Positions 7,569-16,769 of a stretch of 64,000 bases of DNA are shown here, in pieces; within the stretch, counting starts at the first letter, position 1, and each line of letters starts with the position of its first letter. The notes under the pieces were generated by a model. The model was not told where the DNA came from. It saw only the letters and a program-made list of their open reading frames with translations, and searched no databases. The translations under genes and the position numbers were made by a program. The DNA is from Bombiscardovia apis (GTDB lineage Bacteria > Actinomycetota > Actinomycetes > Actinomycetales > Bifidobacteriaceae), in NCBI RefSeq assembly GCF_033095945.1, contig NZ_AP026800.1:372001-436000 (forward strand). Direction: 5' to 3'.

Positions 7569-9338
7569 ATGATACGAATCTGTCGTTATCTGTCCAAAAG
7601 CGAGGTGGGCCAACTCTTCTTGGTCATCGCCTTCATTGTGACGCAGGTGTGGCTGGACTTGAAGCTACCCGATTACATGGCAGACATCACCCGTCAGGTG
7701 GAAACTCCGGGCAGTCAGATGAGCGAGATTTGGCAGGCCGGCGGCAAGATGCTCCTAGTCTCCTTCCTCTCCCTGGCCTGCGCCGTGCTCACCTCCTACT
7801 TCGCCGTGCGCGTGGCTTCGTCTTTCTCGCAGCACTTGCGCTCGCTGGAGTTTGCCAAGGTGGAGTCCTTCTCGACTGCTGAGCTGGGCCAGTTCTCAAC
7901 CGCCTCGCTCATTACTCGCTCTACCAACGATGTAACCCAGGTGCAGATGTTTATCACCATGGGTCTAGTCATGCTCGTTAAGGCCCCAATTATGGCCGTT
8001 TGGGCCGTCTGCAAGATTGCGGGCAAGGGGTTTGAGTGGACTATGGCTACCGGAATTGCAGTCGTGATTCTCTTGGTCATCGTGGGGCTCTTAATGGCCT
8101 TCGTAATGCCGAAGTTTAAGCGGATGCAGGCCCTGACTGACAATATCAACCAAGTGGCTCGCGAAAACCTGACCGGCCTGCGGGTGGTACGTGCTTACAA
8201 CGCTGAAAACTATCAGGAAAGCAAGTTCACCAAGGCCAACGACGAGTTGACCGGAACTCAGCTCTCCACCACCCGCGCGATGGGCCTGATGATGCCAGTG
8301 ATGAACACTATTATGAACGGTCTCATGCTGGCCGTCTATTGGATTGGCGCCTACTTAATTAATGCCGCCGGCTTCCAAGATCGCATCACCCTCTTCGGCA
8401 ATATGGTGGTCTTCTCCTCCTACGCCGTGCAGGTCATCATGTCCTTCTTGCTTATGAGCATGGTCTTCGTGCTCTGGCCGCGCGCCGACGTCTCCGCCCA
8501 CCGCATTATGGAAGTGCTCGATACTAAGCCCTCCATCACCGACGGCAGTGAGCGCTCCGGCAAACCTGGCAGCGAAGGTCAGGTAGCTTTCCATGACGTA
8601 TCCTTCACATATCCCGGCGCTTCGGCCCCGATTCTGGAGCATGTCGACTTCTCGGTCGATAAGGGCCAAACGATTGCCTTTATTGGCTCCACCGGCTCGG
8701 GCAAGTCCACGCTGATTAATCTCGTGCCCCGCTTTGCCGACGTCTCGGGTGGTGAAGTCATGGTCGACGGCGTAGACGTGCGCAACTACGAGGTGAAGGC
8801 CTTGCGAGACAAGATTGGCTACGTGCCTCAGCAGTCCTTCATGTTCCGCGGAACTGTCGAGTCGAATGTGGCTTACGGCGACCAAGCTGAGGGTGTGAAT
8901 GATGCCGAAAAGCTTGAGCGCGTTAAGGAAGCGGTGGGCGTGGCTCAGGCTGAGGAGTTCGTCTCCGGCATGCCCGATACCTATCACTCGGATATCTCCC
9001 AAGGCGGTTCTAACGTATCAGGTGGTCAAAAGCAGCGCCTCTCCATCGCCCGCGCCGTGTGGAGGAAGCCGGAGATTCTGATTTTCGACGACTCCTTCTC
9101 GGCTCTCGATTTTAAGACCGACCGCGAAGTGCGCGACGCTTTGAAAACTCAGATGAAGGGGACCACGATGATGATTGTGGCCCAGCGCATCGGCACCATC
9201 ATGGATGCCGACCAGATTGTGGTCTTGGACCAGGGCCGCGTCGTAGGTAAGGGCACCCACCAAGAGTTGCTGAAAACTTGCGAGGTCTACCAGCAGATTG
9301 CCAAAAGCCAGCTGACCGAAAAGGAGCTGGCCGCGTGA
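7569..9338 (+). CDS. ABC multidrug exporter subunit 1 (degenerate Walker B)
   Basis: A 589-residue half-transporter with an N-terminal exporter membrane domain of six helices and a C-terminal ATPase domain. Walker A is GSTGSGKST near residue 374, the signature is VSGGQKQR, and the Q-loop is VPQQSF. Walker B is ILIFDDSFSALD: the catalytic Glu after the Walker B Asp is replaced by Asp. This marks the non-canonical half of heterodimeric exporters such as BmrC/BmrD and TM287/288. AAAGGA fits ATG 7569 better than ATG 7560, which it abuts. The partner is encoded 64 bases downstream. Confidence 0.9.
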   Translation: MIRICRYLSKSEVGQLFLVIAFIVTQVWLDLKLPDYMADITRQVETPGSQMSEIWQAGGKMLLVSFLSLACAVLTSYFAVRVASSFSQHLRSLEFAKVESFSTAELGQFSTASLITRSTNDVTQVQMFITMGLVMLVKAPIMAVWAVCKIAGKGFEWTMATGIAVVILLVIVGLLMAFVMPKFKRMQALTDNINQVARENLTGLRVVRAYNAENYQESKFTKANDELTGTQLSTTRAMGLMMPVMNTIMNGLMLAVYWIGAYLINAAGFQDRITLFGNMVVFSSYAVQVIMSFLLMSMVFVLWPRADVSAHRIMEVLDTKPSITDGSERSGKPGSEGQVAFHDVSFTYPGASAPILEHVDFSVDKGQTIAFIGSTGSGKSTLINLVPRFADVSGGEVMVDGVDVRNYEVKALRDKIGYVPQQSFMFRGTVESNVAYGDQAEGVNDAEKLERVKEAVGVAQAEEFVSGMPDTYHSDISQGGSNVSGGQKQRLSIARAVWRKPEILIFDDSFSALDFKTDREVRDALKTQMKGTTMMIVAQRIGTIMDADQIVVLDQGRVVGKGTHQELLKTCEVYQQIAKSQLTEKELAA

Positions 9339-9402
9339 GCCCGTCGCATTTGCACACCATATTGATGCTTGAGTTAGTTTTTACAAGGAGTTTGAATAGA
9401 CA

Positions 9403-11280
9403 ATGAGTACAGCACAGCGTTCGGCGGCCGCCCGGCCGTCTCGGGGTGGGCATGGCCCTATGGGTGGCCCCGGACCGGTGGAAAAGCCGGAGAGCTTCGG
9501 TACAGCCATGAAACAGCTGGGGCGCTTCTCGAAGCGATACATTCCAGCCGTTATTGTTGCTTTCATTTTTGGTGCGGTAGGAGCTGCCTGCCAGATTGTG
9601 GGCCCGGAATGGCTGAAGAAAGTCACCGATGCTATTGCCAAGGGCATGCCCGCAATCGTCCACGGCAAGCCGGTTTTGGGTTCTATCGATTTGGCTTATG
9701 TGGAGCGCATTTGCTTCGTATTGGTGGGCCTGTACGTGGGCTACGCCGTGTTGACCTATGTGCAGTCTTGGATTATGGCTACCATGACCCAGCGTACGGC
9801 TCAGAACTTGCGTGAGGCAATTTCGGAGAAAATCAACCGTCTGCCCTTAAAATATTTCGACAAGGTCTCCTACGGTGACGTGCTGTCGCGCATTACCAAC
9901 GATGTAGACGCCATCGGCCAGACCTTAGGGCAGAGCTTGGGATCGCTCGTTATATCGATTACCACTTTTGTGGGCTCGCTCATTATGATGTTCCTTAATA
10001 ACGTAACTATGACCTTCGTGGCCATCGGTTCAGCAGTTGTGGGCACTATCTTAATGATGGTCATTATGAAGTTCTCCCAAAAGTATTTCGTGCGCCAGCA
10101 GATTGCTCTGGGTGATGTAAACGGTCACGTGGAAGAGAAGTATGCGGGCCACGTAATTGTCAAGGCCTACTCGGGCGAAAAAGACTCGATTGAGGAGTTC
10201 GAGCGCTACAACGCAGACCTCTACGAGTCGGGCTGGAAGTCGCAGTTCCTCTCCTCGCTGATGATGCCTCTGATGAACTTCGTAGGCAACTTCGGCTACG
10301 TGGCAGTGTGTGTGGTCGGTGCTTCCCTAGCCATGAACGGCACTATTACTTTCGGCGTGATTGTGGCCTTCATGATGTATATTCGCCTCTTCACACAGCC
10401 CCTGAGCCAGTTCGCGCAGGCCTTCCAAAACCTCCAGCGCACGGCTGCTGCTTCCGAGCGCGTCTTCGGTTTCCTCAACGAGCCCGAGATGGATGGCGAA
10501 GAAGGCAAGCAAGGGCTGCTGGGTGAGGGCAAGCCGGTCGAGGGCCACGTCAAGTTTGAGCACGTGAACTTCTCCTACGATGGTGAGCACAAGGTTATTC
10601 GCGACTTCACTGCCGAGGCTCAGCCGGGCCAAAAGGTAGCGCTAGTTGGTCCCACTGGCGCTGGCAAAACGACCATGGTCAACCTGCTCATGCGCTTCTA
10701 CGAGCTCGACTCGGGCAGTATCAGCATCGACGGCATTCCCACTTGCGATGTGCCGCGCTGGAATGTGCACGACCAGTTCTCCATGGTTTTGCAAGACACT
10801 TGGGTATTCCGCGGCACTGTCAAAGAGAATATCGTGTATGCCAAGAAGGGCGTAAGCGACGAGCAAGTAGTGGAAGCGTGCAAGGCTGTGGGCCTCGACC
10901 ACTTCATTCGCACCCTGCCTCAGGGCTACGACACGGTTTTGACTGACGACACTTCACTCTCCCAGGGCCAACGCCAGCTGATGACCATCGCCCGCGCCAT
11001 GGTGCAAGATGCGCCCATCCTGATTTTGGACGAGGCTACTTCTTCGGTCGATACCCGCACCGAGGAGCTGATTCAAAAGGCTATGGATGCTCTGAGCAAG
11101 GGCCGCACTTCCTTCGTAATTGCCCACCGCCTCTCCACGATTCGCGACGCTGACCTAATCCTGGTTATGAACCACGGCCAGATTATCGAGCGCGGTACCC
11201 ACGACGAACTGCTCAAGCAGGGCGGTTTCTACGCCGACCTCTACAACAGCCAGTTCGCCTCCGCTGAGCTTTTGGCCTAG
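9403..11280 (+). CDS. ABC multidrug exporter subunit 2 (canonical Walker B)
   Basis: A 625-residue half-transporter that should pair with the preceding gene product. It has a Gly/Pro-rich N-terminal tail of about 30 residues, six membrane helices, then an ATPase domain with Walker A GPTGAGKTT near residue 416 and Walker B ILILDEATSSVD. Its signature is LSQGQRQL instead of LSGGQ. In the heterodimer this altered signature would face the degenerate Walker B of subunit 1. That gives one impaired and one active ATP site, as known for this family. AAGGAG lies 12 bases before the ATG, a rather long spacing. Confidence 0.9.
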   Translation: MSTAQRSAAARPSRGGHGPMGGPGPVEKPESFGTAMKQLGRFSKRYIPAVIVAFIFGAVGAACQIVGPEWLKKVTDAIAKGMPAIVHGKPVLGSIDLAYVERICFVLVGLYVGYAVLTYVQSWIMATMTQRTAQNLREAISEKINRLPLKYFDKVSYGDVLSRITNDVDAIGQTLGQSLGSLVISITTFVGSLIMMFLNNVTMTFVAIGSAVVGTILMMVIMKFSQKYFVRQQIALGDVNGHVEEKYAGHVIVKAYSGEKDSIEEFERYNADLYESGWKSQFLSSLMMPLMNFVGNFGYVAVCVVGASLAMNGTITFGVIVAFMMYIRLFTQPLSQFAQAFQNLQRTAAASERVFGFLNEPEMDGEEGKQGLLGEGKPVEGHVKFEHVNFSYDGEHKVIRDFTAEAQPGQKVALVGPTGAGKTTMVNLLMRFYELDSGSISIDGIPTCDVPRWNVHDQFSMVLQDTWVFRGTVKENIVYAKKGVSDEQVVEACKAVGLDHFIRTLPQGYDTVLTDDTSLSQGQRQLMTIARAMVQDAPILILDEATSSVDTRTEELIQKAMDALSKGRTSFVIAHRLSTIRDADLILVMNHGQIIERGTHDELLKQGGFYADLYNSQFASAELLA

Positions 11281-11303
11281 GAATTCCTGCGAGACGATGC
11301 ATC

Positions 11304-11349
11304 CAGAGAGGGCCGGAGCCAACCAAGCTCCGGCCCTCTCTGCCTTTTC
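11304..11349 (+). terminator. Rho-independent terminator of the exporter operon
   Basis: A very stable GC-rich hairpin: CAGAGAGGGCCGGAGC pairs with GCTCCGGCCCTCTCTG around a short loop, followed by CCTTTTC. It begins 24 bases after the stop codon of the second exporter gene. Confidence 0.8.
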
Positions 11350-11587
11350 ATTGAAGGGTCATTCTTTTTGCTTGCTCTGAGGAATAGATCAGCACTGAGA
11401 GTGAAAGTATAAAAAGGATAAAGAACAGCAAGACACAAATCCACAAAAGATTCGACTGTGATTGGTTGAACTGGGTATAGAGGTCGGCATGCTCGTCGCT
11501 ATAGACTCCAGCTTTCATTTGCATATAGACAGTGAGAGCTAAGCCAAGGAAGCTCAGAGCGTTCATGATAATCGCAAGCACTTTCAT
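11348..11587 (-). CDS. Small two-helix membrane protein, unknown function
   Basis: A 79-residue protein with two hydrophobic stretches (IIMNALSFLGLALTVYMQM and LLWICVLLFFILFILSLSV) joined by a hydrophilic loop, ending in a basic tail. The frame could start at 11605, but GGAGGGAG sits six bases before ATG 11587. It converges on the exporter operon and its 3' end abuts that terminator. I do not recognise a family. It is intact and has a good translation signal, so it is probably a real gene. Confidence 0.65.
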   Translation of the reverse strand: MKVLAIIMNALSFLGLALTVYMQMKAGVYSDEHADLYTQFNQSQSNLLWICVLLFFILFILSLSVLIYSSEQAKRMTLQ

Positions 11588-12067
11588 AGGTATCTCCCTC
11601 CACAATCTTTAGCTAAAACCAACTAGTTAAAACGTAGCCATGGATGGGTAGTAGTTTACGGTTAAAAGCAATAAAGTAGCTCTCCACCGTAAATGCCAGC
11701 AAAATGCTACGGATTACACATTTGCGTTCCGCGTCTCATGATGTTCCCATATCGTTAAACACTAACCAATCGAATACAAAAGCGCAAAAGGATTATAAGA
11801 ATAACTCAATATAGCTTCATTGCGTGAGTCCATATATATGTGATTGCTCTGTTTTGCAAAAGCGCCCCATTGCACTTGTACTATAGGCAACGGATATTTT
11901 GTTCTTTATGGTGCGCGTGTGTTGGTGAATGACAATGGTGTTGTTTGTTGTTGGGGTGGTGTGTATACTGTGGGAACGTTATGCCGTGTTGGGGGATACA
12001 GTTCGGCTGTTGGTTGTTTATTTTTTTTGCGTGTGTTTTGCCTGTGTTGGGCTAGGGGTGATGGATC
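11588..12067. other. 480-bp AT-rich intergenic region upstream of the pilus adhesin
   Basis: No convincing gene. The left half is AT-rich and is shared by the divergent small membrane protein and the pilus locus. The right half becomes GT-rich like the adhesin gene itself. A run of eight T lies at 12021-12028, about 40 bases before the adhesin start, and could be another length-variable element, though T8 is much less mutable than G or C runs. I could not place a convincing -35/-10 pair. Confidence 0.5.
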
Positions 12068-15000
12068 GTGTCGAAGCTCTCGATGGTGGTGAGCAAGGTC
12101 GTATTGACCGCGATTTCTGCATGCCTTTTTGGCGCGGTTACGGTGCCTGCTGGTGCTGCTAGCTTGACCCCCCCCCCCAGGACTCTGTAGCTTCAGCTTG
12201 GGCTGACTCATCACACGCTTCTGGTGCAACAACTGCCACTACCAGCACTGATACAGCTTCTACTTCTGCTGCTGCTTTTTTAAATTCTGCTGGTTCTGTT
12301 GATCCTGGTGTAACAACAGAGGGTTCCGCGGTGAACACTGCTGCTAATACGGGGTCAGCTGCTCATATTGCTTCTCCCTCTTCTCCTTCTCCTTCTCTCT
12401 CTTCTCTCTCTTCTTCTGTTGGTAAGAGTACTGCTGTTTCTGGTTCTTCTTTTTCGGGTTTGTTGGGTGCGGTGAGTTCTGGTTGGGGTGGGGCTCTTGG
12501 TTGGGTGAGGGGTTCGTGGGGTAAGGCTACTGCCACGGTTGATCGTTGGGCTGCTGACGCGTATGAGGTGCTCTCTCCCAGGATTGAGGCTGGTACTCGT
12601 TCGGTTTCGATGGTGGTGTCTGCTGATGGTACGCCGCCGTTTGATGTGGTGGATAAAGCTGGTGATGATGCTAGTGATCATAACGGTATTGTGCGTGTCA
12701 ATGATTTGATTACGTATCGTGTTGATTTTGGTGTGTCTGGTGTGCATTCGGCGAATACTACGGTGCGTATTGTGTTTCCTAAGGGTTTGATGCTTGATAG
12801 GTTGCCTGCGTTTTGTGGTCAGGGTTCGTCGCTTGTGCCGGCGAGTGCTGGTGAGGTGAGTTTACCGTATACAGCGAATTCTGTTGATGACCTGTCTGAG
12901 CAGACGTTGTCGTGCAATGTGGGTGATAGGGATGCCGCTGCTGAATCGTTTGCTGTGTCGGTGAAGGTGAGTAACGCTGTTCATAACAATGCTGTACTTA
13001 CTCCCAAAGCGTTAACTCTTAAAGGTGACAACCTTACTGATGTAGTAACGAACAAACCGTTGCCTAGTGTTCGTGCTTCCTCTTCATTGAAGTGGGATTT
13101 GACTATGAACGGCATCCAAACAGATGAAAACACGGGTGGAACTTGGGGGCCACTTTTGGCATATTGTCCACAAGACAGCACTCGTATGTGTATGTTTACG
13201 GGATATTCTTTAGCAATTTATTCTAAGGCGAATGGTAAGGGTGCTATGCCTGCAACTGAGCCCGTTACTGTAACTGTCGATTTGTCTCCGAGGAAGCTAT
13301 TTCCGGATTTGACGGAAGCTCAATACCAGCAGTTGGAAACCCCAAGTGGTAGGGCAAAGTATGGGGCATCTGTGCACGATGATATTAACTTAATAGGGTG
13401 GGCTCCTAATTTTGTAGCGCCAAGAGGCAGTACTGATAAGTCGGTACGTGAATCTGGCAATGTAACTTTTTCACAACCGGCTGGACCCAGCACGGCTGCA
13501 ACAATTTCAATTGCGAGCACTGATTGGTCTCTTAAGACTGTACCTAAAACTGATACATCTGGACGTGCTGTTCCTGCGGAGTATGCTTACGCTGTGTCTG
13601 TGCCACTATCTGTATATGTGCCGATTGACACGATTAAAGAATTTGGCTACTACAGCAATGGAACTTGGAGTATTCAAACGCGGCCCACATATACGAATAT
13701 ACGGATGAAAGGATTTGAAGCTGGCGATGTACTGACTAGTTCAGAACAGCCAACATATAACGATTATCGTCAACTTCCTTTGTGGGTGAGAATTCCCGGT
13801 GGATTCGATGCAGTATTTGGCGGTATTCCCGGTGACCCCAATAATACTCCAGGGCAAATATTTGAACCGGGCATGTCCATACAAGTGGCAGGTCTGCCGG
13901 GTGGTGGAACCTATCGTAGCGGTGAAAACAAGGCTGCTCCTGGGCAGCGTGTAGTTACGCAGTTATGGCTAGGTGGTTCGAACTCTGGTATGCCTACCCC
14001 TGTTACACACCTGTCATGCAGCGCTTGGGATAGTACAAAAACACAGCTGACTAGACTTAATTTACCAAATCAGATTAAAGACACCTTGTATGGTTATCCA
14101 GTTCATAATGAAGCTGTATGGGTGTCGGGCATGTGGAATGATGACTCATGGACGGTAAATGACCCTTCTCGCGCGCCACACTTAGAAGTGCAATATGCCG
14201 GTACTGCCACACAGCCGTCTTCTGGTGCTGATTCAAGCTGCAGTGCTGGAGTCACTTGGTATGATGCGCCAGAGAAAGTGCCCGGTAATGATCCTACTAA
14301 AGCTGCTCAAGGTATATATACGGCAGTAAACAGGGTGCGCACATACGTAGTAGCTCCCGATCCTGTTGGACTTGTTGCTTCTCGGGTTGCTGTCACTATT
14401 CAGATTGGGCTAACGGTCGCTGCGGATAATATGCCTGATGGCACACTCTTACCTATATGGTCCACTGATATAGAAGTTGATAGAGAAGTCTCTTTCGCGG
14501 AAGCATTGGCATCACCTGAGACTTGGGTGTCGTCGTATAATTCGGCTGATCATTCTGGTGCTCCGGGTGATCGTTTGAAGTTGGCGCATGCGAGGGTGGG
14601 TGTGGCTTCTGGTGTGCGTAAGGGTAGTTCTGGTGTGTTTGTGCCTCAGGTGGCGGCTACTGGTGGGGATGTGGTGGAGTTTGAGTTGCGGGCGTCGTTG
14701 ACGTCTGCTGGTGGTGCTGATCCGGTTGGTCATTCGGTGTGGTTGGAGGATTGTTTGCCGGCGGCGTTGGAGTATGTGCCGTCTGATGGTAGGGGTGGTG
14801 GTACGAGGCCGGTGCCGAGTGTGGTGCAGTCGTCGACTCCTTCTGATGCGAGGCGTCCGGCTTGTGCTGTGGGTGAGACGTATGTGCGGTGGGTGTTTGA
14901 TGGTCAGGTGGTGAATGATCCTGTTCCTGTGGTGGTGTTGGCGGCTAGGGTGTCTGGTGCGGCTGATGATGGTTCGTATGTGAATAGTGTGGTGGTGTGG

Positions 15001-16467
15001 TCTGATGCGGATCAGTCTGATTTGGTGTCTCGTACGTCGACGGTTGCTGTGCGGGTTGACAATATTATTGGTGTGGCGGTTGATAAGCGTAATTTGACGG
15101 CTGCGGTTGAGGTGAATCGTATTGGGGCTAAGCAGGTTGAGTCGAATGTGTGGGAGTTGAGTTTACGTAATTCGCAGCCTACGACTGGTGGGCTTACTAA
15201 TCCTGAGCTGGTTGATGTGTTGCCGGTTTCTGGTGTGGCGGGTAGTTCGTTCTCTGGTACGGCGAAGCTTAAGTCGGTGACGGTGACTCGTGGTGACTTA
15301 CCGGGTAATGCGGTTTTGGTGGAGTATACGAGTTCTTCTAACGTGCCCAGGGATCCGAAAGTGGCGGTGCCTGCGTCGGTGAAGTGGTGTTCGCAATCGC
15401 AGTTAGGCTCTGCTGGCTGTCCTGTGACTGTTGCTGATACGAAGGCGGTGCGTCTTACTCGTCCGGGTGTGTTTGCGTCTGGTGAGTCGATTAGTGCGAC
15501 GGTGGCTGTTGATGTGGTGGGCGATAAGACAGGTGATGTGGTTTCGAACACGGCGTACGCCAAGATAACTGGTTTGAAGGATTCGGTGGGTCCGGTTGAT
15601 CGTGCGCAGAAGATTGTTGGCTCGTCCCTGTCTGGTCAGGTGTGGTGGGATTTGGATGGTGGGGGTGTTCGTGATGCGAGCGAGCCGGTGGTGAAGAGCT
15701 TGTTGGTGCGTCTTGCGGGTACGGATGGTTTGGGTAATGCGGTGTCTACGTATACGTGGACGAATGGGTCTGGTAAGTACTCGTTTATGAACTTGCGTTC
15801 TGGCTCGTATCGGGTGAGCGTGGATAAGAGCAAGTCGGTTGGCTTTACGAAACAGTCTCAGGGTTCGGATCGAGCTATTGATTCTGATGTTGATGCTAAT
15901 GGTGTGGCAAACGTGACCCTGCCGGTGGCTGGTTCAGAAGGGTCGTCCTCTGATGCTGGCTTGCTGACGGGTTCGCTGTCGTGGAGTAAGGTGACGGGTC
16001 CGACCGCTGGTGGTGTGAAACCGTTGGCTGGTTCGCAGTGGAAGATTACCAGTGCTTCTGGCGGTGCGGTCTCTGATGTGACAGGCACTTCACTGGGGTT
16101 GGTTGTTGATTGTGATACGTCTGGCGCATGTCAGGCAGGTCAGGTTGATGTTGACCCGGTTCGGGCTGGGTTCAAAGTAGCGTACCTGCCTGCTGGCTCG
16201 TATGTGTTGACGGAGACGAAAGCACCACCAGGGTATGTGGCTGATACGAAAGAGTACGCGTTCACGGTTGATTCGGCTCATGTGAGTGTGGATTTGGGTC
16301 GGATTGTGAATGTGCAGCAGCGCATGCCTGGCCTACCGCTTACTGGTGGGGTTAGTGTGATGGCTTACTTGTTGCTTGGTTTGGCGTTCTTGTTGGGTGC
16401 GGGCTTGTTTGGGGTGTCACGTTCGCGTCGGTTGCTGTCAACGCTGACGAGGGGGCGGCATCAATGA
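12068..16467 (+). CDS. Giant LPLTG-anchored pilus adhesin / tip pilin, out of frame at a C11 tract
   Basis: GTG 12068 follows AGGGGTGAT at ideal spacing and opens a signal peptide (SKVVLTAISACLFGAVTVPAGAAS). That frame meets 11 C at 12168-12178 and stops at TAG shortly after. The large frame downstream (in frame from CAG 12178 to 16467) is one base off. Twelve or nine C would give one protein of about 1,466 residues. After the signal come a Ser/Thr-rich region and a long extracellular region. An SdrD/Cna-B-like repeat (SGQVWWDLDGGGVRD) and a SpaA-type domain with the E-box YVLTETKAPPGY follow. The protein ends in LPLTG, a membrane helix and a basic tail. Its place before the backbone pilin and class C sortase makes it the adhesive tip subunit. 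Codon use changes abruptly inside the gene (about 12990-14510). Confidence 0.85.
12168..12178. repeat. C11 homopolymer, probable slipped-strand switch in the adhesin gene
   Basis: Eleven consecutive C lie between A 12167 and A 12179, a few codons after the predicted signal peptidase site. With 11 C the frame from GTG 12068 ends at CTG TAG; with 12 it reads into the 1,378-codon frame. An in-frame TAG at 12160 shows the long frame cannot be entered directly from upstream. This is a textbook geometry for replication-slippage phase variation. Confidence 0.8.
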
Positions 16468-16607
16468 ACAAGCTGATAGGTGTGGTACCTCGTTCTTGTG
16501 CGTGTGCTGGTGTGCATTGTGCTGGTCGCTTCGTGACTTGGCTTGTATCCCAGTGTGTTACTCGGATGGTTGTGTGTGCTGGTGGGGGTAGTCGTGATGG
16601 TCCTTGA
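16464..16607 (+). CDS. Possible 47-residue Cys-rich peptide overlapping the adhesin stop
   Basis: An ATG at 16464 overlaps the adhesin stop codon as ATGA and opens 47 codons starting MNKLIGVVPRSCACAGVHC and containing six Cys in all. Codon choice resembles the adhesin gene. There is no signal or domain I recognise, and the region may simply be GT-rich intergenic DNA that happens to be open. The remaining bases to 16769 contain short direct repeats of AACAGTGTG (near 16645 and 16703) but no other gene. Confidence 0.25.
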   Translation: MNKLIGVVPRSCACAGVHCAGRFVTWLVSQCVTRMVVCAGGGSRDGP

Positions 16608-16769
16608 CTGGTGTGACTAGCCGTGGGGGAGTGGCTGGTGGTGAACAGTGTGCCTGTTTGCGTGGTTTAGGCCTGTGTGGCTTGGGTTGTGTGATGGGTG
16701 CTTAACAGTGTGTGAACAATGGTGTGCCGTTAACGCTTTGGGGTTGGCGGTGTGAAGGAGAAGATGATT

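Noticed and set aside
8355..9002. Long antisense frames in the ABC exporter genes
   Set aside because: Opposite-strand shadows of well conserved coding sequence, caused by codon bias; no start signals or recognisable domains.
12021..12028. Run of eight T upstream of the adhesin as a transcriptional phase switch
   Set aside because: T runs of this length are much less mutable than G/C runs and I could not place -35/-10 boxes around it; only mentioned in the intergenic entry.
11929..12162. 77-codon ORF MTMVLFVVGVVC... as the real N-terminus of the adhesin
   Set aside because: It is in the long frame but ends at TAG 12160, before the C-run; the signal peptide and the good binding site belong to the frame starting at GTG 12068.
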